Part shown: positions 1 to 5,460 of the stretch, in pieces
Layout: every line of letters starts with the position of its first letter
Numbering within the stretch: position 1 is the first letter of the stretch
Source: Deltaproteobacteria bacterium
GTDB taxonomy: Bacteria > Desulfobacterota > Binatia > UBA9968 > CAXXLF01
Assembly (NCBI GenBank): GCA_022571535.1
Contig: JACZXR010000158.1
Location: forward strand, 1-6,214
Length of the DNA: 6,214 nt
Direction of reading: 5' to 3'
Notes under the pieces: generated by a model
Databases searched by the model: none
Told to the model about the DNA's origin: nothing
What the model saw: only the letters and a program-made list of their open reading frames with translations
Translations under genes and position numbers: made by a program

Positions 1-16
1 TGCTGTCATATCCTCG

Positions 17-132
17 TCAACACCGTAGATGACTCGAATATTTTTTCAGATCGGGGTCAAAAGGCCGGTAACTGGTGTCCTAAGCCGCTCAACACCGGAA
101 ATCTCTCGATTATTTTCTCAGATTGGGGTTAA
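17..132. repeat. Diverged 44-base direct repeat, two copies, 72-base period
   Basis: Copies lie at 17-60 and 89-132. Aligned without gaps they agree at 36 of 44 positions by my count. Both begin TCAACACCG and end near CAGATYGGGGTYAA, and both contain an AT-rich middle. The 28 bases between the copies are unlike the repeat. The period is a multiple of three, and plus-strand frame 1 is open from base 1 to the TAA at 130-132, so this could be the tail of a repeat protein cut by the window edge. It could equally be two copies of an intergenic element. Two copies at this spacing do not make a CRISPR. Confidence 0.65.
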
Positions 133-292
133 CTATCCCTTTCTTCCGGCACAAGCTCTAGCCAAGCTATGCGATTGTTGTGTCGCCAATCGGTCCCCCT
201 AATTGACCCATTTATCCAAGACCCGTAGCTTCATCGAGTCTCTCCTTTGCCAATTAAAGATGTACGGAAAGACAGGTTTTACAAACCATCAT

Positions 293-814
293 TTATTTCA
301 TATTCAAAAGGCTTTCGAGGTTCCTGGCAACCTTCTTGAGAGCACTTATCTTTTTGTCCAGATTGTTAACACTCTCAAACAGCTCTGCAGCCGTCCTATG
401 GAGCTTTGCTCCCTCGCGAAGCGTGCGCTTTGCAGCCTCCCAGGTTGTATCTCCAATATCCTGGGCTTTCTTTCCTTTGATATCCTCGCCTGCTGTTTTG
501 TACGCCTCAACAATTTTTCGCCAATACTTGCTTGCCTTTTGATAATTATCCGAGGCCGAATATTTGTCATCACCAGCATCGTCTAGCGCATCACCAGCTG
601 TCTCATAGCTCCTGATGCTCTCAAGTTTGATTGCATCTGTTCTTTTACTTTCGGCCTGCAAATCAAGGTCCACGGCTATCTGTTGCCGTATTAAGGCTAT
701 CTCCTCCCATTGCTCCGTAGACTCCCGACCTTCAGGTTCTTCTGTATAACCCTGAGACAACAGTGAGAAGAGCCCTATAGCAATTATCAGCCCTGGTGAT
801 ATCCTTCGAAACAT
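293..814 (-). CDS. Putative secreted helical protein, function unknown
   Basis: I do not recognise this 173-residue protein. The N-terminus looks like a Sec signal peptide: positive MFRR, a hydrophobic stretch at about residues 8-20 (PGLIIAIGLFSLLS), then a probable cleavage site around SQGYT-EE. There is no lipobox cysteine, and no cysteine at all. The mature part is highly charged and probably all alpha-helical. Residues 68-112 (SYETAGDALDDAGD, then NYQKASKYWRKIVEAYKTAGED) and 125-150 read like TPR-style helices with alternating Ala, Tyr and Trp. A TTG at 844 would add ten residues ahead of the signal peptide; I prefer the ATG at 814 because it puts the basic residues directly before the hydrophobic core. 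No strong ribosome binding site is visible. It shares orientation with the desaturase upstream, but 231 bases separate them, so a shared operon is uncertain. A periplasmic scaffold or binding role is only a guess. Confidence 0.7.
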   Translation of the reverse strand: MFRRISPGLIIAIGLFSLLSQGYTEEPEGRESTEQWEEIALIRQQIAVDLDLQAESKRTDAIKLESIRSYETAGDALDDAGDDKYSASDNYQKASKYWRKIVEAYKTAGEDIKGKKAQDIGDTTWEAAKRTLREGAKLHRTAAELFESVNNLDKKISALKKVARNLESLLNMK

Positions 815-844
815 CTTGTTTATCGCTCGCTTACGATGCAGCAA

Positions 845-1045
845 TAACGCCTAACGCCAGAAGACTATTTTTACTCCATTGAAGCAGTTCCACAAGAGTG
901 ATCTCCAGGTGCTCATGGACAAATGAATACGAATCGAGAAATGGGTCCCAAACAAACCAAGATAGGCCTACTTGGCCTGACAATCTTGATCGCTAAGCAC
1001 TTCTAACTTTATGGGGGTTCGGGGCTAGAATGAGTCTGGAGGATT
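845..1045. other. Intergenic spacer with one marginal small ORF
   Basis: This is the spacer between the desaturase stop codon and the secreted-protein gene. On the plus strand, 923-1006 could encode a 27-residue peptide starting MNTNREMGPK with a hydrophobic middle (GLLGLTILIA). It has no clear ribosome binding site and runs against both neighbours, so I do not call it a gene. A short hairpin (CCAAG, nine bases, CTTGG) falls inside it. I see no convincing terminator for the desaturase here. Confidence 0.35.
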
Positions 1046-2218
1046 TTAGGCTGGAACCTGTAAATATCCCTGCTGAACTATCAGTGCCCAGGAAGCCCGT
1101 GTCGCCATGTAATGAGATCTGGCCCTTCGAAGGTCCTGCTCTAATTTAAGAATGAGTCGTCTACCTTTGTCACCTATAGATTTTCTGACTGACCTGTATT
1201 CAGCCCTGAGTTTTCCCCAGTTGGCATATGCCGACAACAGCGCCTCATGGGTAATGTGAATATTCCGTTCCATAGCCTCGCGGAACTCTTGGGAAAACCC
1301 CGCCAGTCTTTGCTCCACCTGGTTTCGTTGAACATCAAGGCGGGCTTTAAAGATATGCATATCGGAGGCTCTGTGTAGACCATTTGCCAAACGAAGGATT
1401 TCAAGCGTTTTGATGAGCCATTTAGTAGGGTCAAAGTGGTACCAACGGATACCATTTCGGTAATCGTACTGAAACCGGTGATGAAAATTATGATAACCCT
1501 CCCCATAGGTAAGAAATGCTACGAGTGCGCTGTCCCGCGATGAGTCTTTTAGAGAATAGGGTTGCTTTCCCAAAAAATGACAAAGCGAGTTTATGAGAAA
1601 GGTCGCATGATGCACAATCACTATACGGGTTATCCCCGCAAGGAGAAAACACCCCAACGCATTACCCAGGTAATAACCAATCAGCAAGGGCAAACCTCCC
1701 CCAATAATGATTGCAAGGGGAAGATAGAACCGATGCTGCCAGCGCACTAGAGAATCTTCAGAGAGGTCATGTTCTCTATCAAAAGATAATTTCTTAGGAC
1801 GTTTCAATAGGACCCATCCCATGTGGGCGTGGAAAAACCCTAGGCGAATGTTATAGGGATCGGGATCCTGATCTACAAATCGGTGATGGTTTCGGTGGTC
1901 GGTGGCCCAGTGTAATGCAGAGTTCTCGCAGGCCGCAGCTCCAAAAATCAGGTAAAAGAGTTTAACCATACAATTGGCTTCATAGGAGCGATGGGCGAAC
2001 AAGCGATGATACCCGCCCGTAATAGACAACCCTGTGGCAATCAGGTAGATGACAAACACCCCAATCAAAGACCAGGAGGTACCCACATAGTAAATATGGA
2101 GCGGCATACCAATGAGGGCTATTAATGGAGTGATTGTGAGAAAAAGTGTATTCCCCCAGTTAAGCCGAAGGGGAGGGCGAGTAAGTTGAGTTTGGGTTAT
2201 CGAGGTAGAGTTTTGCAT
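1046..2218 (-). CDS. Acyl-CoA (stearoyl-type, delta-9-like) fatty acid desaturase
   Basis: This 390-residue integral membrane di-iron enzyme would insert a cis double bond into a saturated acyl chain using O2 and electrons from a redox partner. All histidine motifs of the SCD/desaturase family are present: HRLFAH at residues 71-76, HRNHH at 108-112 and HNFHH at 243-247. The additional NSxxH motif (NSLCH, about 210-214) matches the extra asparagine and histidine that help hold the metals in animal stearoyl-CoA desaturases. Hydrophobic segments flank the first box (about 24-70) and lie between boxes two and three (about 165-210). Regiospecificity cannot be read from sequence; delta-9 is the usual activity. 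A TTG at 2254 would add 12 residues. I chose the ATG at 2218 because a GGGGGT lies upstream of it and homologues begin close to this point. After about residue 290 there is a roughly 90-residue charged helical extension beyond the usual core. No redox-partner gene is adjacent. Confidence 0.93.
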   Translation of the reverse strand: MQNSTSITQTQLTRPPLRLNWGNTLFLTITPLIALIGMPLHIYYVGTSWSLIGVFVIYLIATGLSITGGYHRLFAHRSYEANCMVKLFYLIFGAAACENSALHWATDHRNHHRFVDQDPDPYNIRLGFFHAHMGWVLLKRPKKLSFDREHDLSEDSLVRWQHRFYLPLAIIIGGGLPLLIGYYLGNALGCFLLAGITRIVIVHHATFLINSLCHFLGKQPYSLKDSSRDSALVAFLTYGEGYHNFHHRFQYDYRNGIRWYHFDPTKWLIKTLEILRLANGLHRASDMHIFKARLDVQRNQVEQRLAGFSQEFREAMERNIHITHEALLSAYANWGKLRAEYRSVRKSIGDKGRRLILKLEQDLRRARSHYMATRASWALIVQQGYLQVPA

Positions 2219-2254
2219 TAAGGTTACCCCCAATTTTTTACTATTCGTGATCAA

Positions 2255-2616
2255 TCAGGCCAGGTGTCGATTTTAGACTATGAAGAGAGAAAACCCTATT
2301 TGATGTTCGGCCAACGAAAACTTAAAAAATTACCCCATGTAAACCTGCCAGGTTGAATTTGAGATTACCAGGCATGGATACTACCAGCAGACGGACCAAA
2401 TAGTCCAGACGGCTTTCCGTCAACCAATTAAAGGTTAATTTGTAGTAACCTGGTTAGTGTGGAGGATTTAGGGACTGAATGCAATGATAAAAATGTAAAA
2501 ATTATAGATTGATAGATTCAGCCGATTGCAATTGTCCTTTTAACTGGAATCGCCCTATTAAGGGATGCCCTTACTTATTGAAATGTTTGGGGAAACATAG
2601 GGCCACCCGTTGGAGT
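2255..2616. other. AT-rich intergenic region with small palindromes
   Basis: No gene is supported here. Several short inverted repeats are visible: GGAC with GTCC across six bases around 2395-2415, directly followed by GACGG-CTTT-CCGTC, and TAACC-T-GGTTA at 2446-2456. The desaturase promoter must lie in the left part (minus strand), but I could not pick a convincing -35/-10 pair. The palindromes could be regulator sites or structured RNA; neither is supported beyond the pattern itself. Confidence 0.4.
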
Positions 2617-2940
2617 TGACCCAGCGACCACCTGATTACGACTTCTCCCCCTTCTTTAGGCAAAGCCACCTACTCACTCCAAGACAACCCTGAACTTTTC
2701 AATACCCTGGGCCAGAATAACGTGCAGTTTCTGGTTACTGTCGGAGGCATCACACGGCCACAATGCGGACACCAGATCGGCCGACCCCCTGATCCGAGAT
2801 CAGACGGTCCACTATAACTACTCTTTAGAGGCAATATCTTTTGCCCGCTTGTTGGTGAAGTGTTCGTACCAAGAGGACTAAAAAGAGGGCGAGGGACCCA
2901 ACGCCTGCTGTCATATAAATTTTTTACTTGCAGATTGCTG
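2617..2940. pseudogene. Possible degenerate coding remnant, unidentified
   Basis: No intact gene fits this stretch, but several frames look partly protein-like. On the minus strand one frame reads WYEHFTNKRAKDIASKE, then several stops, then ALWPCDASDSNQKLHVILAQ and GIEKFRVVLE. Another minus frame is open for 108 codons (2670-2996), with a CPHC pair but an otherwise unnatural Pro/Ser/Arg mix. On the plus strand a frame from about 2620 reads DNPELFNTLG and NVQFLVTVGG before a stop near 2817. These frames cannot all be real. The simplest reading is one decayed gene, probably on the minus strand, with stops and frameshifts, or chance open frames. I assign no family. Confidence 0.2.
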
Positions 2941-2953
2941 CCTTGAAGAGTCT

Positions 2954-2980
2954 GGATACTCCCTTTGGGAGTCCTTTTTT
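2954..2980 (+). terminator. Rho-independent terminator candidate, plus strand
   Basis: ACTCCC (2958-2963) and GGGAGT (2967-2972) form a perfect six-base stem with a TTT loop. Two bases later comes a run of six T (2975-2980). GGA at 2954-2956 can pair with the downstream TCC if TA is bulged, lengthening the stem. The T run follows only in the plus direction. No intact plus-strand gene ends just upstream, which suggests it belonged to a decayed transcription unit or a small RNA. Confidence 0.55.
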
Positions 2981-3056
2981 GGACACATTGTGACAACCAT
3001 GACCACCCACAGGATTCTCGTTGATAGAAAACCTTTAAAAATCACCTGAATATGGA

Positions 3057-3077
3057 TTGGGCATAACTATTGCTCAA
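3057..3077. promoter_or_regulatory. Imperfect 7-7-7 inverted repeat, possible operator
   Basis: TTGGGCA and TGCTCAA flank seven bases (TAACTAT). Six of the seven arm positions are complementary. The spacing and symmetry resemble a dimeric regulator site, such as a LysR-type box, 130 bases upstream of the VOC gene. No regulator gene is present in the window, so this rests on symmetry alone. Confidence 0.2.
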
Positions 3078-3157
3078 TTCCCTTCCATCGGACCCAAGCA
3101 GGGAAAAAGTATACCGCTCTGTTGATATTTGCCTGTTTCTGCTCACTCAATAAATGC

Positions 3158-3179
3158 TGACCCTTTTTCAAAGGGATCA
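3158..3179 (+). promoter_or_regulatory. Hairpin in the leader of the VOC gene
   Basis: CCCTTT (3161-3166), loop TTC, AAAGGG (3170-3175) form a perfect six-base stem. It is extended by TGA and TCA with one bulged A. It lies 27 bases before the start codon, just upstream of the ribosome binding site. No T run follows, so it is not a standard terminator. It could be an mRNA stability or translation element, or a decayed dispersed repeat. Confidence 0.35.
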
Positions 3180-3191
3180 GGGCATAAACCG

Positions 3192-3198
3192 AAGGAGG
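3192..3198 (+). promoter_or_regulatory. Strong ribosome binding site of the VOC gene
   Basis: AAGGAGG lies eight bases before the ATG at 3207. It is the best Shine-Dalgarno match in the window and fixes this start codon. Confidence 0.85.
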
Positions 3199-3206
3199 AT
3201 TGACCC

Positions 3207-3857
3207 ATGGCGGAAGCTATAATCAATAATGGACCGAGTCAGGAGAAACTTCTCAAACTCACGCGCTTTCTTAAGCCTATCAGGATCGGCGAGATCGTGC
3301 TTAAGACCTCTCGGTATCCGGAGATGAAGACGTGGTATCAGGCTGTTCTCGGCGTTGAAACCTTTTTCGAGAGCAAGCTCAAGGCTGCGTCTTCTCTAGA
3401 TACGAAACCTGGCGAGCTCAAACCTGCAGGCAATGTGATCCAGCTTTGCTTTTTCCGGGTTCATATGGAGTATCCTTACGGACAAATGGTGGTGCTCTTC
3501 CATGTTTCGGGCATCGGTGATAGGCCAACCAACGACCCAGGCCTGCACCACATGCAGTTCAGACACGCTTCGTTTGAGGACACAATAGTCCGCTACGAGC
3601 GCTTGTGCTCAGCCGGCATCAAGCCCTTCAGAACGGCGACCCACGGTCCTTTCACGAGCTTTTACTACCACGATCCGGACGGGAACTCCGTCGAGCTATT
3701 CGGGTCGAACTTCGACACTGAAGAAGAGTATCTGGGCTATTTCAAGACGGAGAGCTTCGCCGAGAACCACGCGGGAATTGATGTCGATCCGGAGGAATTC
3801 GTGCGCCGTTTCCGGAGCGATGCTCCTCAAAGCAACCTGCTGAAAATTTCCGTTTGA
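3207..3857 (+). CDS. VOC superfamily protein (glyoxalase/extradiol dioxygenase-like)
   Basis: This 216-residue cytoplasmic protein belongs to the vicinal oxygen chelate superfamily, whose members bind a metal and act on vicinal-oxygen substrates such as catechols or hemithioacetals. The first beta-alpha-beta module begins at IGEIVLKTSRYPEMKTWY (residues 27-44), and LGVETFF follows. The second begins at PGLHHMQF (111-118) and ends in THGPFTSFYYHDPDGN then SVELFG (145-166), the classic C-terminal signature. Likely metal ligands are H115 and E163, with H146 and Y154 in conserved positions. The first ligand position, usually His in GH(V/I)VL, is Glu here (E29). Residues 167-216 form an acidic tail (DTEEEYLGYFKTESF, DVDPEEFVRRF), longer than in simple glyoxalases and like family members annotated as biphenyl-2,3-diol dioxygenase-like. 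The start is set by the AAGGAGG upstream. It stands alone, converging with the MBL gene. Substrate unknown. Confidence 0.88.
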   Translation: MAEAIINNGPSQEKLLKLTRFLKPIRIGEIVLKTSRYPEMKTWYQAVLGVETFFESKLKAASSLDTKPGELKPAGNVIQLCFFRVHMEYPYGQMVVLFHVSGIGDRPTNDPGLHHMQFRHASFEDTIVRYERLCSAGIKPFRTATHGPFTSFYYHDPDGNSVELFGSNFDTEEEYLGYFKTESFAENHAGIDVDPEEFVRRFRSDAPQSNLLKISV

Positions 3858-3861
3858 CAAC

Positions 3862-3893
3862 GTCTGCATTCGAGGGTCCCGCCGCAGACTTTT
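3862..3893 (+). terminator. Weak terminator candidate after the VOC gene
   Basis: GTCTGC (3862-3867) and GCAGAC (3884-3889) can pair across a 16-base loop, followed by four T. It begins five bases after the VOC stop codon. The loop is long and the T run short, so I am unsure. The inner GGG and CCC are too close together to add a proper stem. Confidence 0.35.
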
Positions 3894-3922
3894 ACCCTGG
3901 CACTGGTTTGTGTACAGGCTTG

Positions 3923-4015
3923 GGACGGGTGGAGCGCCAGCGCCTCGCTCAGGGCGGCGGTGACTTCCGGGGCGGCCGGGTCGGGCAGCACCCATTGGGG
4001 GGACGTGGCGCGCAT
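3923..4015 (-). pseudogene. 5' fragment resembling recJ (single-strand DNA exonuclease)
   Basis: An ATG at 4015 opens a frame starting MRATSPQWVLPDPAAPEVTA, then ALSEALALHPS. This resembles the N-terminus of RecJ, the 5'-3' single-strand exonuclease of recombinational repair, which commonly begins with a WVLP-type motif and then a predicted helix leading to L-x-P-x-x-A-R-x-L. Here the likeness stops after LHPS. The next residues (QACTQTSAR) come from DNA of different composition, and the frame closes at 3827 without any DHH motif. A GGAGG lies about eight bases before the ATG, supporting a genuine start. Just upstream a second minus-strand frame ends ...REARLTASGRGG and TAA at 4075-4077, perhaps the tail of a preceding gene. 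The match is short and from memory, so identity is tentative; truncation is clearer than the name. Confidence 0.45.
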
Positions 4016-4077
4016 CCCTGCGCCTCCGGCTCGGGTTCGAACGGGTCGCTTGCGGGAAAGGAATTGGGAGGACTTTA

Positions 4078-4210
4078 GCCTCCGCGCCCCGACGCCGTCA
4101 ACCGTGCCTCGCGCTGGATAGTATCCTCAATTGAAAAATGCCTTCCTGTTTTTGGGGTCGACCCTCTGAACCTCCGTAGAAATCAGGGATCAGGCTCAGG
4201 AGGCTTCGGG
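4078..4210. other. Spacer between the recJ-like fragment and the MBL gene
   Basis: GC content falls quickly to the right of about 4115, where CTGGATAGTATCCTCAATTG begins, and this is a likely seam. A perfect ten-base palindrome, GGGTCGACCC, lies at 4155-4164 after a T-rich run. I see no terminator for the MBL gene, which ends at 4211 on the minus strand. Confidence 0.4.
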
Positions 4211-4884
4211 CTATACGGCAAAGGCATTGGAAGGATTGATCGAGTTCAATCGTGCAATGCAATCATCCACGATCTCGTTCCACTGTCGTTGCGTGACCGC
4301 CAGATGCGAGTGGTCGTTTTGGGAGCCCGCCGGAACAAGCAAGTCGATCTTCAGGTTTCTGATTTTTCCCAGACTGTGAATAATCACATCCCGCACATTC
4401 GGCACTTTGTGAACCAATACAGCCCGCCAGACCCCTTCCTTGTCAGGTGAAAGGTTGTCGCCCGGGAAAAGGATGTTCCCCGCGGGCGTATGCCAGAGGT
4501 AGCATGAGCTGCCGACCGTATGACCCCGGGGGTCATGATAATCTCAAACCCGGATTCAAGTTCTCCGTCCTCATTGAATGTTTCATCTACCTGACACTGG
4601 GTGGATACGATTTCCTTCTCCTGCTCCGGGCAGGTCAGCGGTGCCCCAAACAGTTCTCGCGTCCGATCGCAAAACGAGCCCGCCTCATCGCTGTGAGAGA
4701 GGAATTGCTTTTTGATTCCGCCTTTGCCGCGAATAAATTCCGCATGGGCTTCGACCTGTCCCGAGCTATAGACCCAGAGATTGCCTTTGGGCCGTACCAG
4801 CAGGAATGCCCGGGTCTGAAAAGAACTTCCAGCGAACGGGAACGCACCGTCGGTTTCATACCAATTGGGATGTATCTCGTTCAT
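4211..4884 (-). pseudogene. MBL-fold metallo-hydrolase, broken by a one-base frameshift
   Basis: Two minus-strand frames, 4384-4884 and 4211-4417, are halves of one metallo-beta-lactamase-fold protein. The upstream part reads NEIHPNWYETDGAFPFAGSS, then FLSHSDEAGSF (residues 61-71), which replaces the classic HxHxDH with the H-x-D-E type seen in some glyoxalase II-like members. It continues to FEIIMTPG. One extra G in the run at 4524-4532 restores GHTVGSSCYLWHTPAG, then NILFPGDNLSPDKEGVW, supplying the expected HTxGS histidine and GDN aspartate. The downstream frame continues with LVHKVPNVRDVIIHS and AGSQNDHSHLAV. The restored protein is about 224 residues. The frame also stays open upstream to a TAA at 4993-4995 and still looks coding (KLNDGQSAFISDAGPSPWPV), so the ATG at 4884 may be internal and the true start lost. 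No good ribosome binding site precedes 4884. A sequencing error would turn this back into an intact gene. Substrate unknown. Confidence 0.75.
4520..4536. repeat. 17-base GC palindrome at the MBL frameshift
   Basis: ATGACCCC and GGGGTCAT flank a single G. With the one base needed to restore the MBL frame, the site would become a perfect 18-base palindrome. Such a hairpin with C and G runs invites both polymerase slippage and sequencing error. Confidence 0.8.
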
Positions 4885-4992
4885 ATTTTCAACGGGCCAT
4901 GGAGAAGGCCCGGCATCGGAAATAAACGCGCTTTGTCCGTCGTTCAGCTTTATCCTTGCTGGTCGGTGAATTGCAAAACTCGTTGCTTCAGA

Positions 4993-5130
4993 TTAAGCCA
5001 CTACCCCGCGCAGAAACCCGCAATACACCGCCCGCAATATAGCGATGGTGCGATCCCCTCCCGCCGGTACATCTCCGGAAGGGACTGGACGCGGCGGGAG
5101 GGGATCGCCGGATGGGTGGCCAAGCACGGG
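4993..5130. other. Seam between the MBL gene and the putA fragment
   Basis: The putA frame continues through this stretch to TAA at 4993-4995, but its translation (VLGHPSGDPLPPRPVPSGDV, then TIAILRAVYCGFLRGVVA) no longer resembles PutA. CCCGCAATA occurs twice (5017-5025 and 5031-5039). The MBL reading frame begins immediately after the same TAA and is in phase with putA, so the two remnants are separated in frame by one stop codon. I see no transposase or insertion-sequence ends. Confidence 0.5.
5050..5108. repeat. Perfect 17-base inverted repeat with a 25-base loop
   Basis: GCGATCCCCTCCCGCCG at 5050-5066 is the exact reverse complement of 5092-5108. The arms are separated by 25 bases. The stem is very GC-rich and would form a stable hairpin in DNA or RNA. 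No T run follows on either strand, so it is not an ordinary terminator. It sits within about 25 bases of where the putA match ends, which suggests a link to the rearrangement. Confidence 0.9.
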
Positions 5131-5460
5131 GTCGCCCAGCTTGTCCCGGATCAGCCGGTCCGCGGTCTCGCCATCGGGGATCCTGAGCAACGCCTCGGCG
5201 AGGCACATCAGGACCACGCCTTCCTGGCTGGAGAGCTCGTATTCCTGGAGGAAGGCGTCGATTCCGCCGGCGCCCTGGCGGCCGGCGCGCACCGCGGCCA
5301 CCAAGTTTTGCGCGCGGGCGGCGATACGCCGGTCCGCCAGAGGGCCGAGATCGGCGGCGGCGAGCAAGACCGATACGCATTCGCCCTCGTCGGCGCGATA
5401 GGCCTGGGCAATGGCGCGGCGCAAGGCATCCGGTGGCGGCGAGGAGCCCTCGAAGATCAT
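5131..5460 (-). pseudogene. putA: putA 5' fragment (proline dehydrogenase/P5C dehydrogenase)
   Basis: PutA is the bifunctional enzyme that oxidises proline to glutamate. The first 110 residues match its N-terminal region, especially IDAFLQEYELSSQEGVVLMC, then LAEALLRIPDGETADRLIRD, which is nearly the family consensus just before the proline dehydrogenase barrel. After KLGD (near 5131) the expected sequence leading to FVNASTW is absent, and an unrelated tail runs to TAA at 4993. Neither the FAD-binding barrel nor the aldehyde dehydrogenase domain is present, so no activity is expected. There is no ribbon-helix-helix domain at the N-terminus, so the parent was not a self-regulating E. coli-type PutA. 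The ATG overlaps the stop codon of the cupin gene (ATGA, 5457-5460), implying translational coupling in the original operon. The whole open frame is 4993-5460, 155 residues. Confidence 0.85.

Noticed and set aside
17..132. CRISPR array
   Set aside because: Only two diverged copies, 44 bases long with a 28-base gap, and no cas gene in the window.
203..586. Plus-strand frame of 127 codons
   Set aside because: It is antisense to the secreted helical protein, whose signal peptide and regular helical composition are more convincing. It has no ribosome binding site.
923..1006. 27-codon plus-strand ORF with a hydrophobic middle
   Set aside because: No clear ribosome binding site, antisense context, and too short to judge by composition; mentioned under the spacer only.
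2850..2890. Stretch GTTCGTACCAAGAGGACTA, recalling the 23S rRNA sarcin-ricin region
   Set aside because: The conserved AGTACGAGAGGACC core is not present and the flanks do not match rRNA.
2670..2996. Minus-strand 108-codon frame with a CPHC pair
   Set aside because: The rest of the translation is rich in Pro, Ser, Gly and Arg with no domain, and the start region is the reverse of the terminator hairpin. Kept only as part of a possible degenerate region.
4030..4050. GGTTCGAAC, resembling a tRNA T-loop
   Set aside because: The flanking bases do not pair as a T stem, and no acceptor, D or anticodon arm can be built around it.
4993..5130. Insertion sequence at the putA junction
   Set aside because: No transposase fragment, no terminal inverted repeats bounding a unit, and no target duplication were found. 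The 17-base inverted repeat encloses only 25 bases.
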